Assembly: GCA_017506865.1 (NCBI GenBank)
Contig: JAFCMP010000555.1
Coordinates: 124,001-188,000, forward strand
Direction of reading: 5' to 3'
DNA from: Tribonema minus
Taxonomy: Eukaryota > Sar > Xanthophyceae > Tribonematales > Tribonemataceae
Length of the DNA stretch: 64,000 bases
This document shows positions 11,901-22,500 of this stretch, in pieces. Below the pieces are notes generated by a model, which was not told the origin of the DNA, searched no databases, and was given only the letters and a program-made list of their open reading frames with translations. Each line of letters opens with the position of its first letter. Positions within the stretch are counted from its first letter, which is position 1. Made by a program: the position numbers and the translations under genes.

Positions 11901-14900
11901 CCGTTAGTGCTGCTAGATGCGCATATACGCATCATACGCACTCTGAAGCATGATGTTGAAGTCTGGCTGTTAAAGTCTGGCTCCGAGTCAGTGCTCACCC
12001 ATATCGCCCTCGCGCCATTGCTGCTGCTTGATGCACATATGTCATATCTGCATCATATGTACTTGCGGTATGATATTGATATCTGCTGTTGATGTCTGGC
12101 TCCAAGTCAGTGCTCTCCCATATCGCCCTCGCGCCGTTGCTGCTACAGGGCGCAGGACGCCGATGTGGTGGTCATACCCATCACATACTTCAAGTATCAT
12201 ATTTGCACTGCTTGTCTACTGTCCATCGTTACTCAATGTGCATATGCATCACGTGTATACCTCGGATGATGTACTTAAAGTATGATGTTGATCTGTGCTG
12301 TTGAGGTTTGGCGTCGAGTCAGTGCTCACCCACATTCCCCCGCGCTGTTGCTGCTGCGGGGCGCAGGACGCGGACGTGGTGGTGATACCAGCGGGAGTGC
12401 CGCGCAAACCGGTGAGCGATGATGCTCAGCTGATGCTGCTGCTGCTGCTGCTGCTGCGTTTCTTTCTCATGGACTCCGGTTCGCGCTGGGGCTGCACGAT
12501 CATTTTTAGCCGCTGGTCAAAGATTGTTTTGAAGTACACTTTGCCATGTGTTTCACATGGGAACTGGTGTGCACTGCGTTCGCACGGTCGCCGCTGGTCT
12601 AAGGTATACTTCTTGAGGAATGTGCGCTCCCATCGTACGGCATACGCGATTGGCACCGATGACTGTACATTGTGTCGTCATTGCTCGCGCTGTCTCGCCT
12701 TAGCTGCTGCGTGTACACACGAGAAGTCTCCGCACTGTAGCGAGCGAGAGATTATTCTTTATTCTTTTAAGTCCAGTATTTACATGTTTTGTGTCTCAAC
12801 AAATTCCTCTGCCCCCCCCCCCCCCCCTCTTGCTAATGCCAAGGCATCAGTATCTACATGCTCTTGTGTTTCAACAAAGCCCTCTACCCCCCCCCCTCTT
12901 AAAATGCGGTTTGACCAAGTACATGCGTGTGCCACAGCATTGACATGTTTGTGTCCCAACAAACCCCTCTGCCCCCCCCCCCCCCCCCCTCTTGCTGACG
13001 GTATTTTGACTGAGTGTATATACCGTCCACATGCTTCATGTCTCAACAATACACCCCCCCCCCCTCTCGCTGACGCCAGGGCATGCCAATCTCTTCAACA
13101 CCAACGCAGCGTTTGCTGCCCGACTAAATGAGCATGCTGCTGCATCTGTAGACATGCTGTGTGTCACCACCCCCCACCCCACCCCCCCTCGTGCTGACGC
13201 ACATGCTTTGTGTCTCAACAACCCCCCCCCCCCCCCCCCTTCCCCCTTTCTTGCTTATGCCAGGGCATGACCCGCGACGACCTCTTCAACACCAACGCGG
13301 GCATCGTCAAGGGCATTGCGGAGGCGTGCGCGGAGGCGTGCCCCAAGGCGCGCTTCCTCATCATCTCCAACCCCGTAAACAGCACCGTGCCCATCTTCGC
13401 AGAAGTGAGTCGCCTGTGGCAGCCTGAAGGTCGATATTTAGTGGCAGCATGCTAAGCCGTGTGGGTGGCAATTAGGGTCAGGGTGCCCATCTTTGTAGAG
13501 GTGAGTCAGTGTGGCAGCCTGAACGCGCATATTAGTGGCAGCGTGCTGTTCGATGTGGGCGGTATTTAGGGTTAGGGTTAGATTGGGTGTGCCCCAGAGC
13601 GCGCTTCCTCATCATCTCCAATCCCGTCAACAGCACTGTGCCCATCTTCGCGGAGGTGAGCCGCTGCTCGTATGCGCAGGTGGTGTCGATGCAACGTATC
13701 TTGGCACTCGATACACTGCAGCTCGGTGCCCGCACGCGCGTCGTCGTCACAACGCATCTCGGTACCTGTACGAGTGTCAACCCATCCCGGTACCGAGATG
13801 CGTGACCGAGATGCGTTGTTTGTTTGGACACCACCTGGTCGCACGCTGTGGCAGCCTAATGGCACATATTAGTTGCAGCGTGCTGAGCGATGTTGGCGGT
13901 GTTTAGGGTTGAAGTTAGGTGAGGCGTGCCCCAAGACGCGCTTCCTCATCATCTCCAACCCCGTCAACAGCACGGTGCCCATCTTTGCAGAGGTGAGTCC
14001 TTCTGGCAACCTAAAGGTCAATATTAGTGGCAAGGTGCCAAGCGGCGTGGGTGGCAATTTGGGTTAGGGTGCCCATCTGTGTGGGGGCGAGTCACTGTGG
14101 CAGCCTAAAAGCGCATGTTAGTAGCACCCCCTCTCCGCCGCCCGCGGTCCCTTCGCATCGTTGCCCCTGACCTTTCCAAACGCTCGTCAAGGCTGCCCCC
14201 ACAGCCCCCTTTCGAAGCCTCTGCCGTCAGTAACTGCCGTGCTGACCCTCCACCTCCCCCCCTCTCCCGCTCTCCTCTCATCGTCGCCGCTGACCCTCCA
14301 AACTCCCTTCAAGCGCACCCCCCCTCAGCCCCCTTCTTTAAAGCCACCAAGTCATGCTGCCCCCCCCCCCCCCCCCCCCCTGCCGCCCCCCTCCCCTCCT
14401 CTCGCCGTTGCCACGGACCCTCTACGCTCCCTTCGAGCACGCCCCCTCAGCCGAGCCACTAAGTCGTGCTGACCCCCCCTCCGCCCCGCCTCGGCCCCTC
14501 TTCTCGTTGCCTCCGCAGGTTCTCAAGGGCAGGGGCGTGTACGACAAGAAGAAGCTGATGGGCGTGACGACGCTGGACGTGTGCCGCGCGCAGACGTTCG
14601 TCGCCGAGAACCTCGGCCAGAGCGTCAACGACACGGCCGTCGACGTCATCGGCGGCCACGCCGGCACGACCATCCTGCCGCTGCTGTCGCAGGTGCGCAC
14701 CATTTCTGAGTTTACGAAGGATTTAACGCGGCGTACTCATTGATGTGTATGCGCGTGTTGTTGGCTATTGTTGAACGCTGCCATGTTCAACGACACGGCC
14801 ATCGACGTCATCAGTGGCCACAGCGAGGATGAGCCACATGTGGGCATGATCATCGTGCTGTTGCTCTCCCAGCTGCGCGCCGTCACCATCGCTGCTCAGC

Positions 14901-17900
14901 AAAGCAACACTTCCTTTACCCCCAACACTCCTTTCACCCCCCAGCGCACTTCGGTGCACGCATGTGCTGCATGTGCTGCACCACCTCTTACCCCCCAGCG
15001 CGCTGCTACAGAGAACGCATGTGCCGGGTGCGCCGCGCCAGTCGTGAGCTGAGACACCTACCCTACCCCCTTGTCTCACTGTGCATTGCGGTTGGCATTC
15101 CGCAGGTTGAGGGCGCCAAGTTCTCCGACAAGGACCTGGAGGCGCTCACCCACAGGTGCGTACGTGTGCGCATACCTACGGCATGTAGCAAGGCGACAGC
15201 GCGCAGGCTGCTTGTGGCAGCGCTCAGGTTCGCCGGGTTGATGTCATCCCCATGCGTAGCAACAGCGGGCGCCGCGAGGCCCCAAAATGGGGGTTTTGAG
15301 GAAAAAGGGGGGGGGGGGAGGGGGCTGGGCAATCGTGCCGCAAAGTCAGCACACACGCAACCCCCTCCACCCCCCCCCCCACACATACACGCACAAACAC
15401 ACATGTTCGCAGACCGGGTTGTGTGCACCCAAATCTGTGCTCTTTTTCATGCGCGCGTGTTGTTGGCACAGCGTATGCAGGGCAGCCTGTGTTGTGGTTT
15501 GCATTTGCAGTTCAGCTGCGTGACCGCAGATGCTGCAAGGCCTGCCATGTGGAGACCCAAATACCCAAACCTGCATCCGAGGGTATGCGTCTAGGTCATC
15601 GTGAGTGGGTAGGTTTGGGTATCCCGCTCATACACTAGAAGACCTCACCTGCGGTGATGGGCTGAGGTGGAATGTGCAGGATTTTGCTCGGACAACAGTT
15701 ATGTACAGGTATCAGTAAGGGATCCGAGCATTGAATCTGCAACCAATCAACACACCTTCCATGCGCCGTGTCCTGATCGCTCCTACCACACCGTATGTAC
15801 ATGAATCAACAAGGGACCTAAGCATTTGAATTTGCAATCAGTTTTTAAGCCACATCTCTTGTGCGCTTCGTACCGTATGTATCACGCCACGCGCGCAGGA
15901 TCCAGTTTGGCGGCGACGAGGTGGTCAAGGCCAAGGACGGCGCGGGGTCTGCCACCCTGTCCATGGTGAGCATCCATGACAGTTACGAGCGATGTAACTG
16001 CCGTTGCCGCTGCCGGCTCTTATCATGTGTGCCCGGCTGTGCGCGCATCTGCAGCGGCGCTCAGGCGCCAAAGATGAAGCGGCGTTGCCAACTGCAGTGG
16101 TTTGATTACACTACTAGCTTGGCACGTTCAGGCCCCCTAAACATCAGTGATCCTTTGCACACGTCAAGAACGCAGTGGCTCATAGCAGCGCTTCACTCTC
16201 AGGGACGCACACTTCATCAGGCATTGGGGAGATCCGTCCGGTCTCGTAGCAAGCACACGGTGCCTGTGCGGCTTGCGCATTCTGGAATCATGCAGTGACG
16301 AAAGTCAACCGATCACCCCCCGCGGCTGTGCGCACGTGGCACCTGTGCCGCATACGTGTATGGTGTGCCGGCGTGCTCAAGTGCAGCAACACCACGAGCA
16401 CCTTGGCACACACGGCCCCTCTTGACTCATTTACTCGACTCAGTCACTTGAATCACCCACTCGACTCGTCCCTCGGAAGCCGCAACACAGCACGCGGCCT
16501 TGATTTGTCGTCGGCTGACGGTTGCACACTTGCACAGGCTGCGCACGGCACCTTCAGGACCTGCTTGACTGACCATCGTTGTCATTATGCCCCCCCCCCC
16601 CCCCTTTCTGGCCACAGGCACACGCTGGCGCGTACTTTGCTATCCGCGTGCTGGCAGCGATGGAGGGCGAGGCCGACATTCGCGAGTGCACATTCGTCGA
16701 GAACGACCTCACCGCCGCGCCGTACTTTGCGACGCCCGTCATCCTCGGCAAGGACGGCGTTGAGAAGGTGCGTTGCGCACACATACTTGAAGTATTCCAC
16801 TAGTCGCGGAATTGTCGGTCGGTCTAGTTGCGTCTTGATTGCATGCGGCAGGTGACGCATTGCGACACAGACATCACCACCGCGCCGAACTTTGCCACTC
16901 CCGTCATCATCGGCAAGGACGGCGTTGAGAAGGTACGTTGCGCGCACATTATGTGCGCTTTGAGGTCTTTGAAACTTTCCACGTGTAGCACAATCTGCTG
17001 GTTGGTTCAGCGGCTTGTCGATTGCCTAAAGCGGGTGATGTGTTGCGAGAACGATATCACCGCCGCGACGCGCCTTGCGGCGCCCGTCATTCTCGGCAAG
17101 GACGGCGTCGAGAAGGTGCGTTGCGCGCATATGCTGTGTACTTTGAGGTGTTTCAAAGTTTTCACTTGTGGTGCAGTTGCTCGTTGGTCCAGTCGCGTCC
17201 CGATTGCATGCGGCAGGTGATGCGTTGTGCGAACGACCTCACCGCACGCGCCGTACTTTGCCACTCCTGTCATCCTTGGCAAGGACGGCATGGAGAAGGC
17301 GCGCTGTGTGGCGCTAAGATCTTTTGATTCGTCCCCATGAAAGTGTGTAGAATGTTGTTTTGTGCATTGGCCCCTGTTGGCGCACGGGCACGCGCGTCGC
17401 GTCTGCAGGCTGCCTGTACAGACACAAGTGTTGTCAGGCACGCTCTGGGCAGTCACCCAAACGTTGGCGTGGCTTGCCACTCGCGGAGCTGGTTCAAGCG
17501 CCGCGTGTAGTACGGGTTAAGGTGAGGTTCTTGTTGCATGTGGCATCGATGTCGAGCAGGCGTGCTAGACACACGCAGACTGCGCGGGGGATGAACGCGG
17601 AGGTGAAGTCAGTGAAAGACATGTGCGCTGATTGCTGACAGTAAGGCACCCATACTAGCGCCCGGCGTGCCACTGCTTTGTGTGCGCTGGCGCTCTGCGC
17701 ACCCCGGGGCGTGGCGACTCGCGCACGCACACGCACAGCAGATGCTGCAGGCCCGAAATGTCTTCTTGAATTTCTCATTTTTTTGCGGTCGTTCGTTGCT
17801 GTGCAAGCGTCATCGCTGACAGCGCGCCTGCGCGACAACAATGCCTCCGCTGCCGTTTTGCGCAGGTCCTGGGCTTCGGCAAGCTGAGCGCATTTGAGCA

Positions 17901-17976
17901 GAAGATTCTCGACGAGAACGTTCCCGCGCTCCAGGCGCAGGCCAAGAAGGGCGTCGACTTTGTTCACAAGGCATAG
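8921..17976 (+). CDS. Malate dehydrogenase, NAD-dependent, mitochondrial type
   Basis: Ten exons join in phase: 8921-9031, 9565-9633, 10809-10934, 12367-12411, 13264-13404, 14519-14692, 15106-15155, 15899-15965, 16618-16767 and 17866-17976, giving 347 residues plus TAG. Malate dehydrogenase interconverts malate and oxaloacetate with NAD. Seen motifs: GAAGGIGQP (nucleotide-binding loop, about 42-50), [11 protein letters not shown] variant, [19 protein letters not shown] with substrate Arg near 115 and 121, NPVNST near 154, LDVCRAQTF with Asp 184 and Arg 187, and IGGHAGTT with the catalytic His near 211. Residues 1-37, beginning [14 protein letters not shown] and ending [11 protein letters not shown], look like a mitochondrial presequence rich in Arg and Ser with no acids before residue 23. 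Length and motif order are normal for the mitochondrial/bacterial clade. Exons 3, 4, 5, 6 and 9 have echoes in the adjoining introns. Confidence 0.95.
10985..11240 (+). repeat. Two downstream echoes of MDH exon 3
   Basis: Copies at about 10988-11070 and 11170-11235 repeat the exon segment coding [14 protein letters not shown] (gagccactgcaacaccarcggg and kgtgacrgggca) and continue to gcgctgcag-like ends. Both contain stops or indels in the original frame. Confidence 0.8.
11835..12185 (+). repeat. Three upstream echoes of MDH exon 4 acceptor edge
   Basis: Units at about 11845-11930, 11960-12045 and 12090-12175 share gtctggctccaagtcagtgctcacccatatcgcc with the sequence just before real exon 4 (12305-12366). 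The nearest copy also carries the acceptor and exon start (gcaggacgccgatgtggtggtcatacc), mirroring the real gcgcag/GACGCGGACGTGGTGGTG. Confidence 0.85.
12780..13260 (+). repeat. C-rich intron 4 of MDH with repeated polyC units
   Basis: Five or more units combine a phrase like catgctttgtgtctcaacaa with a run of 9-18 C bases and cttgctgaygcca. The unit at 13070-13110 carries an echo of the exon 5 edge (cagggcatgcc, then ctcttcaacaccaacgcagc). The real exon 5 follows a C run ending cttgcttatgccag/GGCATGACC. The open frame across this stretch on the plus strand is a low-complexity artefact. Confidence 0.75.
13470..14110 (+). repeat. Downstream echoes of MDH exon 5 donor edge
   Basis: Two good copies, about 13588-13656 and 13921-13993, encode [22 protein letters not shown] and [22 protein letters not shown] and end at intact donors (gaggtgag). 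Shorter scraps at 13480-13505 and 14068-14095 keep only gtgcccatct and gaggtgagtca or gggcgagtcac. The intron phrase tggcagcctgaa/gcgcatattagtggca recurs after each copy. TTAGGG-like hexamers sit between units. Confidence 0.88.
14770..14885 (+). repeat. Downstream echo of MDH exon 6 donor edge
   Basis: One copy of the exon stretch coding [13 protein letters not shown] to LLSQ recurs as aacgacacggccatcgacgtcatcagtggccacagc and then tgctgttgctctcccagctgcgc. It has an insertion, and the donor GT has become ct. Confidence 0.8.
16830..17300 (+). repeat. Three downstream echoes of MDH exon 9, the first an intact in-frame cassette
   Basis: Units of about 165-183 bp repeat the last third of exon 9. 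Copy 1 has an acceptor-like gcatgcggcag ending at 16851, 27 open codons in the exon's own phase ending GKDGVEK, and donor gtacgt at 16933. Copy 2 ends GKDGVEK with donor gtgcgt at 17116 but its acceptor-like site is spoiled. Copy 3 has a frameshift and the donor has changed to gcgcgc near 17299. The copies could be silent, or copy 1 could serve as an alternative exon. Confidence 0.88.
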
Positions 17977-18608
17977 GACCATGCACGATGGCGCCCACTT
18001 GAGCATCCGCAGTGTCCCCCCCCCAGGGGGAGAGCCGTGTTGAGCGCTGATGCAGTCGCCGCGCATACATGCCGCCGCTCCGACACACCCTGTACCAAGT
18101 ACTTCTCTCTCTTGAGGGAGTACTTCTCTCTCTTGAGGGAGTGATCTGGTGGGGACGGCTGCGGCGGCGGGAGGGACGCACGCGCAGCTGAAAGTTTTGA
18201 CAGGCACCGCCGTAGTGGCGCGTCGATTGCAGCAGCGCCCGATTGGGCCAGTGCCTGCACTGCTGTTGGCAAAGCAGTGGGTCAGTGACTGCGTGGGGGG
18301 GGTCTAGACGGTGGTTGGGATGAGGGGGGGGGGGGGGGTCACATAGGTGCGAGATGCATCATTGTCCGGAGGGAGCTTCGGTGTAGTAGTCGTCGAGCTC
18401 GTTTTTGATGAATGTTGAGTTCACATGCAGAAGTCCGTTGGACGTGGCCCCCTTTTTTGTGCCCCTTGCCTTTTGTAAGCACAGCATTTTCCCTTGCCTA
18501 TGTTGTCATCTACCATAATGGTGTCAACGACAGGCGTTGCCATCCGGGGACCTCTTGTAGCGTGCAATGCAGCTGCGCCAGTCATGCGCATGACATGCGG
18601 AGGCTAAC
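17977..18608. other. MDH 3' flank with a perfect 21-bp direct repeat
   Basis: No gene is seen. A perfect tandem pair of tacttctctctcttgagggag lies at 18100-18120 and 18121-18141. G runs occur at 18296-18302 and 18325-18338. The antisense open frame covering this stretch and the last MDH exon is judged a shadow. Confidence 0.6.
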
Positions 18609-19150
18609 ACACCTTAGACGACGGTCCGTCGTGACGGAGTCGAGCAGCACGACGGCTGATGTGACCGAGATGTGATGACGGAGTCGTGCATAACGACGGA
18701 CTCTGGTGTGGCCGTGTGCGACAGTGCTGACGACGGCAACAGTATTATCCAGCAGCAGCAGTCGACGGTGTCGTGCAGACACGACGGAGAACCGGACAGT
18801 TGACGGAGCTGAAGTTATGTTTTGACGACGTTTGACAATGATATGAGCACCCACACGCACGCAAAGGCGGTGATACGTCTATACGCTGCCAGCCCGCTAT
18901 GCAACGATGCCGCAATCACTCAAATAAGCGTTATTTTTGGTCCGACGGAATGGAACGGAGCTTGCGACAACCATGCGCAACAGACGTCGTGCAGACGACG
19001 GAAAGTGCAGCAGCCTTGTGCGACGGTGTCGTGCAGACGACAGCAAGTGGGGCACTCGCATGCGACAGTGTCACAACAGAGTTTTCACTAGCGCTGTCGC
19101 GACGGACCGTCGCGACTCCGTCGTCTACGTTGCTCCGTCGTCTAAGGTGT
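18609..19150. mobile_element. 542-bp non-autonomous DNA transposon (MITE) with 10-bp target duplication
   Basis: The ends are perfect 16-bp inverted repeats: 18609-18624 ACACCTTAGACGACGG and 19135-19150 CCGTCGTCTAAGGTGT. They are bracketed by a perfect direct repeat GGAGGCTAAC at 18599-18608 and 19151-19160. Inside, CGACGG/CCGTCG words recur many times and are concentrated near both ends, for instance gacggtccgtcgtgacggagtcg on the left and its counterpart on the right. No transposase frame is present. A 10-bp duplication fits Mutator-like elements (usually 9-11 bp). The short clustered words could be transposase binding sites. Confidence 0.88.
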
Positions 19151-19520
19151 GGAGGCTAACAACGCGCGTGAGTATTCGAAGCTGATGAAGTCGCTTCACG
19201 CAGAATGTACGTGTTGAAAAAGCAGTACAGAGACTGAGGAGAAACTCTACTTTGGGGGGGGACGGCAATCCATATGGGACTATGTAGTATGTCGAGGAGG
19301 TGGCAAAGGGGGATCAAGGGGGGTTGGAGCCTAGGGGGACCAACTTCAACTTGAACATGATACATCATTGAAGCTGTAAGACACACACATCCTCACTCTG
19401 TAGTGCATCCCCACAGTGGCCTATCCGTGCACCACTGCTCGATCGACAGTCCGTGACGAAACTCACCCTGTTTGAGCGCTGAGCGAGCCTGGGAGGCGCG
19501 GAGAAAGAAAAGCAGCAAAG

Positions 19521-22500
19521 ATGCGTGCTGGCATTATCATCGCTGCGCTGCTGGCGCAGGCGCTGGGCGTGGCTGCTTTCTTTGGAGCCGCTCTCACAGG
19601 TCAGTGAAACTTCCTGCATTGTTTCGCATTGCATGCTGAAATGGCATGCAGCTCATTAGTTTTGGCAGGTGAACCCGGATCAAAATCCACCTCTTTCTGG
19701 AACTTTGGCTACATTGCGTAAGATCTCGTTGTCTCTGGCCTGTGGCCGCTCCCTGACTGACTGTTGTCTTCAAGGGCTCGTAGGGCTTTATGCTTGTGGA
19801 CTTGGTGAAGAGGCCTATTGGCACAAAGGATCAATGCCAGTATTCCGAACTTCGCGCACAACGCCAACGAATTTTTGACGACGCGGCTGCACCAGCAGCA
19901 GCAGTCACAATGGTGGGCTATTACACATACGCCGTGATTTTAGACAGCTTGGTAGCTACCAAACGCATCATTCTCATCAACTTTCACGGCTTTATAATGA
20001 CGCCGTTCGCTGCTACAGTAACTTCATGCTGGCAACGCAGATCCTCTGCACCAGTGCAGTGCACTGAGTGCACAGCATCATCACAGCAATATTCAGCATC
20101 ATCCAGAAAAATCATTGAAGCTTTGCATGCATGTTAAGCACGGAGCGATTGGCACAATTGCCATTCAAGCGAGTAGCATGCTGTTAGAAGGTAGGACGCG
20201 ATGCAGCCCTGCTGTCGCCATGTCTCTTTCAGATCAAAAGCGCAGTCTTGCCCAACGATGCCGCCGGCAGTCTTCGAACTCACAGCGAACGAGGTGTGAG
20301 CCTGACAAGACTTCCAGACGATGGCGGACGATGCCCTCATTTTCTTGAGTGCAGCGCACTGGCATAAGGGTTGTTGCCGGTGGCGTGCAGGCTCTTGCCC
20401 TAGAGCTTGCACTGAGGCCGAATATAGAGCTCACTAATGTAACACATCAGACGTGTACTCGCAAGGGCAGCGGGCTCAGGCAGAATGCACCCGCCTTCCG
20501 AGCGCATCAGTGACGACACCGCAGGCACAAACGACCTCTGTTGCACGTTAACGCATGTGCCACGGAACACTCTGAATAGTCTGTGTGAGCTAGTCGCTGC
20601 GTGTGTTCAGTGCTTTTTTCAGTCCTTAAGACTGGCAACAGGGCCGCCTGGTGAGCATTTTGATGTCACTGAACACAATTTTACATTAAGTCTAGGTATA
20701 TAACTTCTACTTATACTTGATAGACATTTGAGCACCAAAACCGGTGGCGGGTGCCTGCTGATGCCAGGGACTCTGTCAAAAGACGCGTGACAGCGCGCTG
20801 TCACTCTGTAAGACTTACTCGCGGCGTTTACGGCTACGCCAAACTTCAAGCGACTATAGTTGAAGTTCAACGCGGCCAGGCGTCAGCCGGCACATTTTGT
20901 GTGTGGTCTGTGCGACCTTCTAGAACACTACGAGGGTCGTGGAACGCGCACTCCTGTGCGCGCAAGGAGCGCCCCTGACAGCGGCCGCTGCTCCGTCTGT
21001 GACAGGCGCGATTCGCTCAATATGAATCTGTTGTGTACAGGTTCAACTTGAGTATTCCAGATCGCCAATCATTAATGTTTGGACACACTTCTTCTCTTTG
21101 CTGACCATGTGAGTTGCGCTCCTTGGCATGTGCGCATGTAGCGCTTTATATGCCGGAACAGTCTGCCAGAGTGTCCTGTGCGTCTCACGGCGGATGTTGG
21201 CTTCATCAACTGCCAGAAGCATTGACTGTAATCAACATCAACTGACATAAGCATTTGACTATGTTAACAATAGCAAGTCTAGAGGCCAAAATGATGACTT
21301 TACCCATGCCTCTGACATGAGCCATCATGGAATCACAAACGAGTCTGTATCAGATGCATGCATGTAAGTAGTGGTAGACCGCTCCTGCTGTGACGCAATG
21401 AGCCTGTATGATTCACTACGACGTAGAACTCTTCAGTGACCCGCCTCACAAAACCTCAATGATGAGCGGAGATGGTGTTGCGTTGTTGTCGTGGCTCAAG
21501 TTGCAGCAACAAACTCCCCAACAATATATGCAGCAGTTCAAGGTTTCTTTACACCTACTCCAGTCATGCTGGGCTGGGCATGCTGATGATGGTTGTCTTG
21601 ATAGCACGGCACTTATTGGAATAACTTCAACTCTCAAAAGCCCACGCAGCCTGCGCTCCGTCTTGGCGCGCTGCGCAAGACCGTACACACAAACTTCAAC
21701 AACTACTTCAAGTACTACTCGTACGGCACCATGTACGTACTCACGTGCGCTTCATATCCGCACGTAACGCTCAAGCTGCCGCGCGCCTCGCCCCCCACCG
21801 CAGCCCCCGCGCGCGTGCGGAGAGTCAAGCGCTGCGCGTGACCGTACACACAACTTCAACAACTACTTCAAGCATCACTCTATACCAGCACGTGAAGTCA
21901 CGTGCACGCGCGTGCGCACTGCATGGCCGCACGTAACGCTCAAGCTGCCCCACGCCTTGCCCCCACCGCAGCCCCCGCGCACTGCCTCGGCGCTGCGCAT
22001 ATGACCGTCTCCAACGACTCGAAGGGCACCTTACTTCAATTCATGCCATGCGTTTCAATCATGCCATTACATGTATAAACTCCAAATAAGTACTACTCAT
22101 ATACAATGTACATGCGTGTGAGCACGCATTGCATGGCCGCACGTAGCGCTTATGCTGCCCCCTAAGTACTACCCTTACAGCACGCATGCGCGATTCATGT
22201 CCCTTTGTAGCGCTCACGTTGCCCTGCGCCTCGCCCCCACTGCAGCCCCGGCACGCCATATGCGCACCGCCTCGGCGCTGGACGCATGATGACGTTTCCA
22301 TTGACTTGAAGGGCTGCTTCAAGTAATACTCATACAGCACCAATGCACATGCTCACGTGTGCGTAGCGCTGACGCTTCCCCGCGCCTCGCCCCCCCCGCC
22401 GCAGCCCCCTCACGCCACTTGCGCGCCGCCTCGGCGCTGCGCATGATGACCGTCTCCATCGACCTGAAGGGCAAGGAGCGCCTGCAGAAGTACCTCAAGG

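Noticed and set aside
12295..13131. 278-residue open frame on the plus strand
   Set aside because: It spans MDH exon 4 and its C-run intron. The Pro-rich content comes from homopolymer C, and the splice sites with phase-correct neighbours explain the only conserved part.
17494..18207. 237-residue open frame on the minus strand
   Set aside because: It is antisense to the last MDH exon; GC-rich coding DNA commonly leaves the opposite strand open.
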